A stretch of DNA of 64,000 nt from Ruminococcaceae bacterium FB2012 (GTDB lineage: Bacteria > Bacillota > Clostridia > Oscillospirales > Ruminococcaceae): NCBI GenBank assembly GCA_900104495.1, contig FMXS01000003.1, forward strand, positions 248,001 to 312,000. Direction: 5' to 3'. The position numbers and the translations under genes are program-made. Each line of letters opens with the position of its first letter. Position 1 is the first letter of the stretch. Under the pieces are notes generated by a model, which worked only from the letters and a program-made list of their open reading frames with translations, had not been told where the DNA came from and made no database searches. Positions 23,769 to 32,970 of the stretch are shown in pieces.

Positions 23769-24788
23769 GTGGACAGCAGAAAGCTGAAAATACTGACGGC
23801 GGTGGTCGATGAATATATCACGACGGGCGAGCCTGTCGGGTCCAAGGCTATCATGAGCCACGTCAAGGCATCCTCCGCCACCATACGCAACGAAATGGCC
23901 GAGCTGGAAAAGCAGGGCTATCTCGAACAGCCCCACACCTCGGCGGGACGGGTCCCCACATACAGCGGCTTCCGTCTTTACGTTGACAGCCTTATGCAGA
24001 CCGATCCCCTCACCGACGAGGAAAAGGCAAGGCTGGACGCTATGATCCCCGCTTCGGCAGTTACCGAAGAAGAACTGGTGAATTCCGCTTCGGCGGCGCT
24101 GGCAGAGATCACAAAATGCGCGTCGGTGGTGGCCAATCAGGCACCGAAGTTCTCCATGATCTCAAAGGTGGAGGTCATCCCCACCGGCAAAAGGATGTAT
24201 GTCATCCTGATGATAACCTCCAACGGCACTATCAAAAACAAGGTGTGCAGGCTGGAGTTCGATCTTACAAACGAACAGCTGGAGTTCTTCGACAGCTTCC
24301 TCCAGGAAAACCTGCAAGGTGTTTCCGTCGGGGAGCTTTCGGATAAGATGTTCGACGACCTTACGGCGGCAATGGGCGCGTATATGATCTCCCTGGCACC
24401 GCTGATGTCGGAGCTTTTAGAGCTTTCAAAGGAGTTTTCTTCTCAGGAAGTATCGGTGGCAGGCGCGAATAACCTTCTCACCTGCAAGGACTTCGATCAG
24501 ACTGAGATCATAAGCTTCCTTGATAATAAACGGGAGATGATGCAGTTCATAAGCGAGAGCTTCTCCGGACTGCAGGTTCTGTTCTCTCCCGAAAGCGACG
24601 GATTTGTCATCAGCAATTCCTCGCTTATCGCCGCACCGTTCTCCAAGGACGGCAGACAGATCGGTACCCTGGGCCTGCTTGGCCCGATGAGACTCGATTA
24701 CGCAAAATTCATCCCCTATATCGAGTATTTCTCAAAGCGGATAACCGAGCTGCTTACCGACAGTGAGGACGGGGACAAAGAAGAATAA
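23769..24788 (+). CDS. hrcA: Heat-inducible transcription repressor HrcA
   Basis: 339 residues. HrcA dimers bind CIRCE and block the operon until heat shock draws away the chaperone support they need. The N-terminal winged helix is clear: LKILTAVVDEYITTGEPVGS, ATIRNEMAELEKQGYL and HTSAGRVPTYSGFRLYVD. The rest is the GAF-like dimer domain ending near GPMRLDYAKFIPYI. The GTG start is preferred because AAGGAGGGGG precedes it; the upstream frame contains that ribosome site itself. A perfect CIRCE in front shows autoregulation. Confidence 0.97.
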   Translation: MDSRKLKILTAVVDEYITTGEPVGSKAIMSHVKASSATIRNEMAELEKQGYLEQPHTSAGRVPTYSGFRLYVDSLMQTDPLTDEEKARLDAMIPASAVTEEELVNSASAALAEITKCASVVANQAPKFSMISKVEVIPTGKRMYVILMITSNGTIKNKVCRLEFDLTNEQLEFFDSFLQENLQGVSVGELSDKMFDDLTAAMGAYMISLAPLMSELLELSKEFSSQEVSVAGANNLLTCKDFDQTEIISFLDNKREMMQFISESFSGLQVLFSPESDGFVISNSSLIAAPFSKDGRQIGTLGLLGPMRLDYAKFIPYIEYFSKRITELLTDSEDGDKEE

Positions 24789-24810
24789 TAACAAAAAGGA
24801 GGCGGGACCG

Positions 24811-25386
24811 TTGGCTGAGAATCAGGAAGAGAAGCTGGAAGAGGAAACTCGGGAGGCTGACGAAAACACGCAGGAGGCAGAAACAGATACCGCTGCGGAA
24901 AACGAGGAGGCAGAACAGAAGAAAGCAGATGAACAGCCCGAGCAGACAGAAGAAGAAAAGCTCAGGGCGGAGCTTGATGCCGCAAACGACAAGTACCTGC
25001 GGCTGATGGCGGAGTACGACAATTTCAGAAAGCGCAGCGCCAAGGAGCGCATGGAGCTTTCGGCATCCGTCAAGGGTGATACGGTGAGCGAGATACTTCC
25101 CCTGTTCGACAACTTCGAGCGGGCGCTGGCCGCCGAGACGGAAGACCTGGCCTACAAGCAGGGCGTGGAAATGATCTTCAAGCAGTTCGGCGATATGCTG
25201 ACCAAGCTGGGAGTCAAGCCAATGGATCTTGTCGGCAAGGAATTTGACCCCAACACGGCAATGGCAGTCAGCTCCGTTGAGGACGACAGCCTCGGCGACA
25301 ACGTAGTAGCACAGGTCCTCCAACAGGGCTACACGCTTGGCGACAAGGTCATCAGACACGCAATGGTGGTCGTGGCAAATCCGTAG
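24811..25386 (+). CDS. grpE: Nucleotide exchange factor GrpE
   Basis: 191 residues. GrpE releases ADP from DnaK. A long acidic Glu/Gln-rich start (about 1-50) leads to the dimer helix LRLMAEYDNFRKRSAKERME and the beta domain with VKPMDLVGKEFDPNTAMAV and KVIRHAMVVVANP at the end. The start is most likely TTG at 24811, since AAGGAGGC stands 7 bases before it. In-frame alternatives upstream overlap hrcA and the ribosome site. Second gene of the CIRCE operon. Confidence 0.93.
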   Translation: MAENQEEKLEEETREADENTQEAETDTAAENEEAEQKKADEQPEQTEEEKLRAELDAANDKYLRLMAEYDNFRKRSAKERMELSASVKGDTVSEILPLFDNFERALAAETEDLAYKQGVEMIFKQFGDMLTKLGVKPMDLVGKEFDPNTAMAVSSVEDDSLGDNVVAQVLQQGYTLGDKVIRHAMVVVANP

Positions 25387-25411
25387 TTTTAACACGCTGA
25401 TCTCGGCGGGC

Positions 25412-25446
25412 AAAAGATATCCCCGCCGTTAGGCGGGGGATATCTT
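25412..25446 (+). other. GC-rich hairpin between grpE and dnaK
   Basis: AAGATATCCCCGCC and GGCGGGGGATATCTT form a stem with loop GTTA and one bulged G, followed by TTTTCC. It could be a weak terminator or an RNA-processing site that sets the dnaK level. Confidence 0.7.
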
Positions 25447-25458
25447 TTCCCGCATCCT

Positions 25459-25482
25459 GTTTCGCCGCTGACGCGGCGAAAC
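25459..25482 (+). other. Second hairpin upstream of dnaK
   Basis: Perfect ten-base stem GTTTCGCCGC/GCGGCGAAAC with loop TGAC, 38 bases before the dnaK start. No T-run follows, so it may protect a processed dnaK transcript's 5' end. Confidence 0.7.
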
Positions 25483-25520
25483 ACAGACAATAACAGATAA
25501 TTTGAAAGGAAGAATGACTT

Positions 25521-27395
25521 ATGGCAAAGATTATAGGTATTGACCTCGGTACAACAAACAGCTGCGTAGCAGTTATGGAGGGCGGCGAGGCCGTCGTTAT
25601 CCCTAACAGCGAGGGCGCAAGAACAACTCCTTCCGTTGTCGGCGTTTCCAAGAACGGCGACAGACTGGTGGGACAGGTAGCAAAAAGACAGGCAGTTACA
25701 AACTTCGACAACACCGTTATCTCTATCAAGAGACACATGGGCTCGGATTATAAGGCTCAGATGGGCGGCAAGAGCTATACTCCCCAGGAGATCAGCGCTA
25801 TGATCCTCCAGAAGCTGAAGGCCGACGCCGAGGCTTATCTCGGTCAGACCGTTACCGACGCCGTTATCACCGTTCCCGCTTACTTCACCGACGCACAGCG
25901 TCAGGCCACCAAGGACGCCGGACAGATCGCCGGTCTGAACGTAAGACGTATCATCAACGAGCCCACTGCGGCTGCTCTTTCCTACGGCATCGATAAGGAA
26001 GAGGATCAGAAGGTAATGGTTTACGACCTGGGCGGCGGCACCTTCGATGTTTCCATCATCGAAATGGGCGACGGCGTTACCGAAGTTCTTGCCACCGCCG
26101 GCAACAACCGTCTGGGCGGCGACGACTTCGACCAGCGCATCATCGACTGGATGATAAGAGAATTCAAGGCCAGCGAGGGCGTTGACCTCTCCGGCGATAA
26201 GATGGCTATGCAGAGACTCAAGGAGGCCGCCGAGAAGGCTAAGATAGAGCTGTCCTCGACTCCGTCCTCTACGATCTCCCTGCCCTTCATCACCGCTGAT
26301 GCCACCGGCCCGAAGCACCTGGAAATGACCCTCACGCAGGCTAAGTTCAACGAGATGACCGCCGATCTGGTAGAGATGACAATGGGCCCCGTAAGACAGG
26401 CGCTCTCCGATTCCGGTCTTTCGGCCAACGACCTCCAGAAGGTGCTTATGGTGGGCGGTTCTTCAAGAATACCCGCCGTTCAGGAAGCTGTTAAGAAGTT
26501 CCTGGGCAAGGAGCCTTTCAAGGGCATCAACCCCGATGAGTGCGTAGCTCTCGGTGCCGCATACCAGGGCGGCGTTCTCGGCGGCGACGTCAAGGAAGGC
26601 CTGCTGCTGCTGGATGTTACTCCTCTGTCCCTGTCTATCGAGACAGCCGGCGGCATCGCCACCAAGATGATCGAGAGAAACACCACTATCCCCACCAAGA
26701 AGACCCAGGTATTCTCCACCTATGCAGACAATCAGACCGCTGTTGACATCAACGTTCTCCAGGGTGAGAGAGAGTTCGCCAAGGACAACAAGCAGCTGGG
26801 TATGTTCCGTCTCGACGGCATCGCTCCCGCTCCGAGAGGCATTCCTCAGATCGAAGTAACATTTGATATAGACGCCAACGGCATCGTTCACGTTTCCGCC
26901 AAGGACCTCGGCACCGGCAAAGAGCAGAACATCACCATTACTTCTTCCACGAATATGTCCAAGGACGACATCGACAAGGCTGTAAGAGAGGCCGAGGCCT
27001 TTGCCGCCGAGGATGCCAAGAAGAAGGAAGAGGTAGATGCCCGCAACCAGGCCGATCAGCTCTGCTTCTCGGTAGAGAAGGCTATGGGCGAGCTGGGCGA
27101 CAAGGTATCCGCTGACGAGAAGAGCAGCGTACAGTCGAAGATCGATGCTCTGAAGGAAGCCCTCAAGGGCACGGATGTGGAGTCTATCAAGGCCCGCACC
27201 AAGGAGCTTGAATCCACCTTCCAGCCTATCGCTACCCGCATCTATCAGCAGGCCGCACAGGCCCAGCAGGCAGCCGGCGGTCAGGGCTTCGACCCCAATA
27301 ACATGGGCGGAATGGGCGGCATGAACGGCGGCGCTCAGGATCCTCAGGGAAACGGTGACGACTTCATCGACGGAAACTTCACCGACGTAAAGTAA
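25521..27395 (+). CDS. dnaK: Chaperone DnaK (Hsp70)
   Basis: 624 residues. ATP-driven chaperone that binds unfolded chains together with DnaJ and GrpE. The ATPase domain shows IIGIDLGTTNSCVAVMEGG, VYDLGGGTFDVSI and VLMVGGSSRIPAVQ. The linker region VLLLDVTPLSLSIET (as LLLLDVTPLSLS) leads to the substrate domain with INVLQGERE. The C-terminus is Gly/Met-rich and ends with an acidic stretch and FTDVK. The insert typical of Gram-negative DnaK (near residue 80) is absent, as in Firmicutes. GGAAG precedes the ATG. Third in the CIRCE operon. Confidence 0.98.
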   Translation: MAKIIGIDLGTTNSCVAVMEGGEAVVIPNSEGARTTPSVVGVSKNGDRLVGQVAKRQAVTNFDNTVISIKRHMGSDYKAQMGGKSYTPQEISAMILQKLKADAEAYLGQTVTDAVITVPAYFTDAQRQATKDAGQIAGLNVRRIINEPTAAALSYGIDKEEDQKVMVYDLGGGTFDVSIIEMGDGVTEVLATAGNNRLGGDDFDQRIIDWMIREFKASEGVDLSGDKMAMQRLKEAAEKAKIELSSTPSSTISLPFITADATGPKHLEMTLTQAKFNEMTADLVEMTMGPVRQALSDSGLSANDLQKVLMVGGSSRIPAVQEAVKKFLGKEPFKGINPDECVALGAAYQGGVLGGDVKEGLLLLDVTPLSLSIETAGGIATKMIERNTTIPTKKTQVFSTYADNQTAVDINVLQGEREFAKDNKQLGMFRLDGIAPAPRGIPQIEVTFDIDANGIVHVSAKDLGTGKEQNITITSSTNMSKDDIDKAVREAEAFAAEDAKKKEEVDARNQADQLCFSVEKAMGELGDKVSADEKSSVQSKIDALKEALKGTDVESIKARTKELESTFQPIATRIYQQAAQAQQAAGGQGFDPNNMGGMGGMNGGAQDPQGNGDDFIDGNFTDVK

Positions 27396-27422
27396 ACTGC
27401 CTCAGCTTCGCCGACTGAGACC

Positions 27423-27495
27423 TCTGCGGAAGCGTCCGCAGAACATCGGTACAGAATATTGACCAAAGACCGCAGAGTATTCTTGCTCTGCGGTC
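27423..27495 (+). other. Two hairpins between dnaK and dnaJ
   Basis: TCTGCGGA/TCCGCAGA (27423-27442) and GACCGCAGAG/CTCTGCGGTC (27468-27495). Neither has a T-run. The two stems share the TCTGCGG word and could also pair with each other. Confidence 0.6.
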
Positions 27496-27541
27496 AAACG
27501 GGTTGATAAGGCCAACATAAGAACGTAAAGGAGTAATGCTT

Positions 27542-28690
27542 ATGGCAGATAAAAGAGATTATTACGAGGTGCTGGGGGTCGAAAAATCTGCCTCGGAGGA
27601 CGATATCAAAAAAGCCTTCCGAAAGCTGGCAAGACAGTACCACCCCGATCTGCACCCCGACGATAAAGAGGCCGAGGCCAAGTTCAAGGAAGTGAACGAA
27701 GCCTATGAAGTCCTTTCGGATAAGGATAAAAGAGCAAAGTACGACCAGTTCGGCCACGCGGCCTTCGACCCCAACTACGGCGGAGGCGGCGGCGGCGGTT
27801 TCGGTGGCTTCGGCGGCTTTGCCGACGTGGGGGACATCTTCGAATCCTTCTTCGGAGGCATGGGCTTCGGCGGCGGTTCGCGCTATGCAAACCCCAACGC
27901 TCCCAGACGCGGCAGCGATATTGAGACCTCCGTCACCATTGATTTTATGGATGCCTGCAGCGGCATAAAGAAGACCGTAAGGCTCAACCGCACCGAAAGC
28001 TGTCCCGACTGCAAGGGCTCGGGAGCGGCAGCGGGCACCCAGCCCAAGACCTGCCCCGACTGTAACGGCACCGGCTCCCGCCGGGTAACTCAGCGCACGC
28101 CCTTCGGAAATATCTCGCAGCAGAGCGTCTGCACCCGCTGCGGAGGCCGCGGAAAGATCGTTGACACTCCCTGCCGGACCTGCTCGGGCAAGGGCGTTGT
28201 GAAGAAGTCCGCGGAGCGCGAGGTGGAGATACCCGCCGGCATCGACGACGGTCAGACCCTCCGTGTCCAAGGCGGCGGCAACGCCGGCACCAACGGCGGA
28301 CAGTACGGCGACCTTCACATCCGCGTGGATGTCCGTCCCGACCCGATCTTCGAGCGTGACGGCTATGACGTCTGGACCGAAGTCCCGCTTACTTACACGC
28401 AGGCGGCTCTGGGCGGAGAGATCATCGTCCCCACCGTGGACGGCAAGGTGAAATACACCGTCCCCGAGGGCATTCAGGTGGGCACCACCGTGCGTCTGCG
28501 GGGCAAGGGCATCAAGAAACTCTACCGCAATGACCGGGGCGACCATTATCTCAAGATCACGGTGGAGATCCCGAAGAACCTCACCAAGGAGCAGAAGGCC
28601 AAGCTGAAAGCCTTCGAGGAATCCCTTTCCGAGAAGAACTATCAGAAGCGCCAGAGTTTCTTCGACAAGCTGAAAGACAAGTTTAAGTGA
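27542..28690 (+). CDS. dnaJ: Chaperone DnaJ (Hsp40)
   Basis: 382 residues. Co-chaperone that delivers substrates to DnaK and stimulates its ATPase. J domain at 1-70 with YHPDLHPDD (HPD). A Gly/Phe-rich linker follows (about 75-120). Four CxxCxGxG-type zinc repeats come next: CPDCKGSGA, CPDCNGTGS, CTRCGGRGK, CRTCSGKGV. The C-terminal substrate domains close the protein. The ATG at 27542 follows AAGGAG at 8 bases; another ATG two codons earlier lies inside that spacing. Confidence 0.97.
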   Translation: MADKRDYYEVLGVEKSASEDDIKKAFRKLARQYHPDLHPDDKEAEAKFKEVNEAYEVLSDKDKRAKYDQFGHAAFDPNYGGGGGGGFGGFGGFADVGDIFESFFGGMGFGGGSRYANPNAPRRGSDIETSVTIDFMDACSGIKKTVRLNRTESCPDCKGSGAAAGTQPKTCPDCNGTGSRRVTQRTPFGNISQQSVCTRCGGRGKIVDTPCRTCSGKGVVKKSAEREVEIPAGIDDGQTLRVQGGGNAGTNGGQYGDLHIRVDVRPDPIFERDGYDVWTEVPLTYTQAALGGEIIVPTVDGKVKYTVPEGIQVGTTVRLRGKGIKKLYRNDRGDHYLKITVEIPKNLTKEQKAKLKAFEESLSEKNYQKRQSFFDKLKDKFK

Positions 28691-28706
28691 TGCGGAGGGC
28701 AGAGAT

Positions 28707-29048
28707 ATGCCGAGGCTTATCAGACAGTATGAGCGGGCGGTGCTTGAAAGCGCCGTAAGAAGCGACGGGAACGCCGGAGACTACTGGGAGTGGCGGGAAC
28801 GCTATGTGGGCGCCGAGGGCGTTCTTTCGGTATACGAAAGCACCTCGAAGGCCCCCGGGAAGTGCTTCATCCGCATGGAATACTACGGCGGCTACAAGCT
28901 GGCCCCCGCAGACGATACTCCGGGGGAACTGGAGATCGTGGGCGAAGGAAGATTCTTCACCACAAGCCTGGGCGACCTCACTGACGCCGGCGACCAGCTC
29001 TGGCTGACCACACGAAACAGCGAGTATATTTTCAAACTGATCGAATAA
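28707..29048 (+). CDS. Hypothetical protein downstream of dnaJ
   Basis: 113 residues, family not recognised. It is soluble, with an Arg-rich helix at the start (RLIRQYERAVLESAVR) and a region of alternating strands with many aromatic residues (YWEWRERYVG, RMEYYGGYKL). Start ATG lies 16 bases after dnaJ with GGAGG upstream, so it is probably co-transcribed as the fifth gene of the heat-shock operon. A role in protein quality control would be inference from position only. Confidence 0.7.
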   Translation: MPRLIRQYERAVLESAVRSDGNAGDYWEWRERYVGAEGVLSVYESTSKAPGKCFIRMEYYGGYKLAPADDTPGELEIVGEGRFFTTSLGDLTDAGDQLWLTTRNSEYIFKLIE

Positions 29049-29055
29049 AACGAAC

Positions 29056-29098
29056 AACAGCAGGTCCTTCCCGCAGCGGAAAGGCCTGCTGTTTTTTT
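29056..29098 (+). terminator. Terminator of the heat-shock operon
   Basis: Stem AACAGCAGG.CCTT/AAGG.CCTGCTGTT with a ten-base loop and TTTTTTT. Confidence 0.88.
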
Positions 29099-29168
29099 GA
29101 TGTCTGATCGGTGCTTATGCGTTTGAGTTTACCGCCGCATCACTATCCTGCGGACTGCGCTCGGGCGA

Positions 29169-32135
29169 TCAAGATTCCTTGTTTCGGATGTCTTCTGCTA
29201 TCGGTGAGCGCCGCAGTCTTATCAGCGTGGGGAGATAGGCCGCGAACATCAGCACGAATACCAGCCCGCCTATGGCCGCCACCGAGTACCAGGACAGCGC
29301 GGGCATCAGTTCGGGGTCGATGAGCTTGAAAAGATATCCCGCGATCAGCCGCCCTAAAACGGCGCTGAGTCCCGCCGTAAGGATAGAGTAAACTCCCGTT
29401 TCGATGACAAGGGAGGCGCTTATCTGCCGCAGGGACATCCCGCAGGAACGGAGCATTGAAAGCTCCCGCCGGCGGTTGACGATCTTTGCCGCCGAGGTGG
29501 AAAGAATATTTATCAGCGACACTGCGAATATCACCGCCGCCAGGGACAGCCCCGCCGTTTTCAGAGCTTCGGCGATGCGTTCCCGGGTGCGCTTGTAGGT
29601 CATGTTGTTGACCCCCATGGTGTAGTTTTCCTTGACGAACCGTATAGCTTCAGGCTCCTTGCCTTCATCCACAGAGACTCCGAAGCCGATCTGCTCCTCC
29701 TCTCCGTCTTTGTAGTCGGATCGTGAAAGGATAAGATTCCGGAAATCCTTCCAGCGTTCGATAGGCACAAGCGCCTGTATCTTAACCGAATTGCCTGCCA
29801 GGTTTCCCTGTTCTTCGGCGGTGTAGTACCCTGCCGCCGGGACCTGCTTTTCGTACTTACCTCCCGCCTGAGTGGGATCCTTCACCGGGAGCCAGACCGC
29901 CGATGCGTGTTCCTTGAACACCGTGACGGACTTTTCTTCCTTCCTTGAAAACGCCGTGTCGCACATCAGCACGCCCTCGGACTTTATGAATTCGTCGTAG
30001 CTCATAGCGGGGTCGCATTTCAGCTTTTCAAACTGGCTCTTTGTAACTGCGGAGATCTGCACGAACAGCGTTTCGAGCTGTGACTTTTCATTGCCGTACA
30101 TCTCCTTGAATTCATCCGAAAGCAGAGAGGTAAGCCTTTCGGTCACCTTGGGACCCTGATCATGCCAGCCGACGCTCTCTCCCACGGAAATAGGCGTGAT
30201 GTCTCTGAAAAGTCCGCTGTCCTCCAGCTTCTTGTACTCTGCGCCTACATCAAGAATGCCGTCCTCCCTTTCGTAGGAATTGATATAGACTTCAACGTCG
30301 AACATTTCGTCGGTGTCCTGTTCGCGGAGCCATTTCTCCAGCCCATATATCATGGAGGTCAGCGTGATTATCAGCATCCCGCTCATGACTGCCGCCAGCA
30401 GGGTTATCGCCCCGTGCATCTTCCTGCGGGAAACGCTCCTTGCGGCATAGCCCGCCGCGAAGCCGAAGCGCCTGCGGATGAACCAGTGCCGTTTCACCGG
30501 CTTGCCGTGGTCTTTCTTTCCCGAGGCCGCTTCAATGGGCGACAGCTTCTTGATGCGTATAGCGCAGGCGTAGCCCGACATCACCACCGAGAACACCGCC
30601 ACGAACACCACGGCGGCCACGATCACCGGGATGATCTCCAGGCTGAAAAACTTCTCCGTCACACCTTCGCCGTAGGCTATGTCGAAGATCTTTATATCCA
30701 TTATCCGCGACATAATGAGCTTTCCCGTCAGCACCGCCAGTCCCACGGCGATAGGCAGGGCCGTGAACAAATACAGCAGACACTCGGTCATGACCATTGC
30801 GAAGATCTGCCGGTTGGAGGCTCCCACGGTTTTAAGGGCGCCGTACTGCTCCGCACGGTAAGCGGAGGACAGTTCAAAGGCGTTGTTTACGATCAGCCTT
30901 GCGAACAGCACGAACACCGCCACGACCATGACCGCCGCCACGAACAGTATCACCGTCTGCGTGACCTTTTCGTAGCCGCGCCCCTCCAGGAAGATAAGGT
31001 CGTCGTTGGTGTGAAGACTTGTTTGGATATAGCCGTCCTTGTTTTCCTCATCCACCGCAGGCAGGCCCACCGAATGACACATTTCACGGCCCTCGGTGTC
31101 GATGTCATAGTTATCCTTGATGCGGGCGAGGAACTCCGTGCCCGTATCCCGGAAATACTGTCTTGCCCACTCGTCCCCTGCATAGAAGGTGAAGTGACCG
31201 AGATTCACACCTGCAAGAGTTCCCACCACGGTGAAGGTCTTTTCAGAGCTTTCCGCGATCTCGCCGGAGGGCTTCAGACGGGCGGTGCATTCGATAAGGG
31301 CCGTAGGCTCCGTTGACTCCGGAGGATCGTATTCGTGGATCGTCCGGGGAGAGCCGTCGGTATATAGCAGTTCGTGGAGCAGACCGCACATATCCGTGGA
31401 GTAAACGTCCCGGTAGATCTTTTTCATCATCCAGCCGTCCTTGTCCTCCGTAAAGACAGGGTCGCCGTTCTCGTCTGCGTTCTCCCATTTTGCATGGTCG
31501 AGGTCGTAGTCTCCGTTGTGACCCGAGACGCTTTTCCGGGGGGCCCGCAGGGCGATGTATTCCAGTGTTCCCTTGCACACCTCGTATCGCAGAGTCAGCT
31601 TTTCGCCTATCTTTACGCGGTAAAGGTCCGCGATGGCGGGGTCGATCAGTATCTCGCCCTCTTTTTCCGGCAGGCGGCCTCTCAGATGCCGGAAGCTGAA
31701 CTCTCCTTTAAGCTCGGAATAATTCCCGGAGACCAAAGCGCCGCTGTAATGCTCGTCATTGATCTCGGCGATGTCTTTGCCGTTTATCGTCACACGGGGA
31801 AAATAATCCAGGCTGCCGCCCTTGGACTTCTCGCCGTAATTGAGAAGAAAGCTGTCATAGAATATCCCCATATTCCCGAGAGAATAGCCGCACTCCGACA
31901 CCGAAGCGTAGCGGGAGAGCTGCTCCGCCTGGTCCAAACTGTAACAGTCCACCGTTATATGGGCGGTGCCTTTTTCGTAGGCCGTGTTCGACCGCATTAT
32001 GGAAATGAACGAGCTGAAATAGATGCCCAAAAAGGTCATCATATACATTGCCAGCACGATGGAGAAAAACGAAAGCAGGGTGCGCTTTCTGTCCCTCCGC
32101 ATCCAGCGGAGAGTGATGGTTATGAGCTTGGTCAT
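29169..32135 (-). CDS. ABC transporter permease (FtsX/MacB type)
   Basis: 988 residues, two FtsX-type units in one chain. A first membrane segment (about 17-38) is followed by a large outer domain (about 45-385), then three segments (about 390-545) with LIVNNAFELSSAYRAEQYGAL and KTVGASNRQIF. A fourth group starts near residue 590, with a second outer domain and three final segments (about 860-970) including RRRELSMLRSCGMSLRQI. Such permeases work with a separate ATPase, encoded directly upstream with a 4-base overlap. The family exports peptides, lipids or antibiotics, or acts as a mechanical sensor. The adjacent two-component system suggests detection of an envelope-active compound. Confidence 0.9.
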   Translation of the reverse strand: MTKLITITLRWMRRDRKRTLLSFFSIVLAMYMMTFLGIYFSSFISIMRSNTAYEKGTAHITVDCYSLDQAEQLSRYASVSECGYSLGNMGIFYDSFLLNYGEKSKGGSLDYFPRVTINGKDIAEINDEHYSGALVSGNYSELKGEFSFRHLRGRLPEKEGEILIDPAIADLYRVKIGEKLTLRYEVCKGTLEYIALRAPRKSVSGHNGDYDLDHAKWENADENGDPVFTEDKDGWMMKKIYRDVYSTDMCGLLHELLYTDGSPRTIHEYDPPESTEPTALIECTARLKPSGEIAESSEKTFTVVGTLAGVNLGHFTFYAGDEWARQYFRDTGTEFLARIKDNYDIDTEGREMCHSVGLPAVDEENKDGYIQTSLHTNDDLIFLEGRGYEKVTQTVILFVAAVMVVAVFVLFARLIVNNAFELSSAYRAEQYGALKTVGASNRQIFAMVMTECLLYLFTALPIAVGLAVLTGKLIMSRIMDIKIFDIAYGEGVTEKFFSLEIIPVIVAAVVFVAVFSVVMSGYACAIRIKKLSPIEAASGKKDHGKPVKRHWFIRRRFGFAAGYAARSVSRRKMHGAITLLAAVMSGMLIITLTSMIYGLEKWLREQDTDEMFDVEVYINSYEREDGILDVGAEYKKLEDSGLFRDITPISVGESVGWHDQGPKVTERLTSLLSDEFKEMYGNEKSQLETLFVQISAVTKSQFEKLKCDPAMSYDEFIKSEGVLMCDTAFSRKEEKSVTVFKEHASAVWLPVKDPTQAGGKYEKQVPAAGYYTAEEQGNLAGNSVKIQALVPIERWKDFRNLILSRSDYKDGEEEQIGFGVSVDEGKEPEAIRFVKENYTMGVNNMTYKRTRERIAEALKTAGLSLAAVIFAVSLINILSTSAAKIVNRRRELSMLRSCGMSLRQISASLVIETGVYSILTAGLSAVLGRLIAGYLFKLIDPELMPALSWYSVAAIGGLVFVLMFAAYLPTLIRLRRSPIAEDIRNKES

Positions 32136-32824
32136 ATCTTCCTCACTTTCACGGAGACGACAGCTCCGTCCTTCATGGTGAGGACGCGGTCGGCTTCGGC
32201 GGCAACGCTGCCGTCATGGGTGACGAGGACCACCGTAGTGCCGTATTTCTCGATGAGCTTCTTGAACAGCGCGACGATCTCCCGGCCGTTCTGGCTGTCC
32301 AGGTTGCCCGTGGGCTCGTCGGCGAAAATACAGGGGGGCTGCGCCATGACCGCCCTGCCGATAGCTACCCGCTGCTGCTGTCCGCCGGAAAGCTGGGCTG
32401 CGAAGCAATAGCGCTTGTCCGTCAGTCCGAGAAGCTCCAGAAGCTCGTCAAGGCGCTCCTTGTCCGCCTCACGGCCGTCAAGATTCAAAGGCAGAGAGAT
32501 ATTCTCCTCCACGTTCAGCACCGAGATCAGATTGTAAAACTGGAACACGAATCCCGAATGCCGTCTGCGATAGGCGGCAAGCTCGTGGTCTTTCAGTTTG
32601 GTGAGCTCCTCCTCCCCCACGGTGACGGTACCGCTGTCCGGCCTGTCGAGGCCGCCCAAAAGGTTGAGCAGCGTGCTTTTCCCGCTGCCGCTCTCGCCGG
32701 TCACCGCTACGAACTCTCCGCGGTATATTTCGACAGAAACGCCGTTCACCGCCGTGACCTTGGTGTCTCCCGACCCGAAGGTCCTGACAAGATCACGGGC
32801 CTTTATCAGTATCTCCTTATCCAT
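32132..32824 (-). CDS. ABC transporter ATPase (LolD/MacB/BceA type)
   Basis: 230 residues. Walker A is GESGSGKSTLLNLLGG, the Q-loop is near VFQFYNLISVLNVEEN, the signature is LSGGQQQRVAIGRA, Walker B is FADEPTGNLDSQNG, and the switch His is in VLVTHDGS. It powers the FtsX-type permease whose gene overlaps its stop by 4 bases. Two starts are plausible: ATG 32824 after AAGGGGGT and ATG 32848 after GGAG at 7 bases; the shorter form is listed. About 140 bases separate it from the histidine kinase gene. Confidence 0.93.
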   Translation of the reverse strand: MDKEILIKARDLVRTFGSGDTKVTAVNGVSVEIYRGEFVAVTGESGSGKSTLLNLLGGLDRPDSGTVTVGEEELTKLKDHELAAYRRRHSGFVFQFYNLISVLNVEENISLPLNLDGREADKERLDELLELLGLTDKRYCFAAQLSGGQQQRVAIGRAVMAQPPCIFADEPTGNLDSQNGREIVALFKKLIEKYGTTVVLVTHDGSVAAEADRVLTMKDGAVVSVKVRKI

Positions 32825-32897
32825 ATCCGATACCCCCTTTTTATCCATTATACAGCTCCAACGTTACAGGTAAGTTACAAAATCGGAAATAATGAAA

Positions 32898-32970
32898 AAT
32901 GAATAATGGACGATCAGATACACCGCGGCCCGATCATTCACTATTCATCATTCGCTGTTCATTATTCATT
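32898..32970. repeat. Inverted repeat between ABC ATPase and histidine kinase genes
   Basis: AATGAATAATG and CATTATTCATT lie about 50 bases apart, with further ATTCA/TCATT words between. It overlaps the stop codon of the kinase gene. A related ATTCATCATTCATTATT stretch lies near 56277. It may be a hairpin that separates the two transcripts or a small interspersed repeat. Confidence 0.5.
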
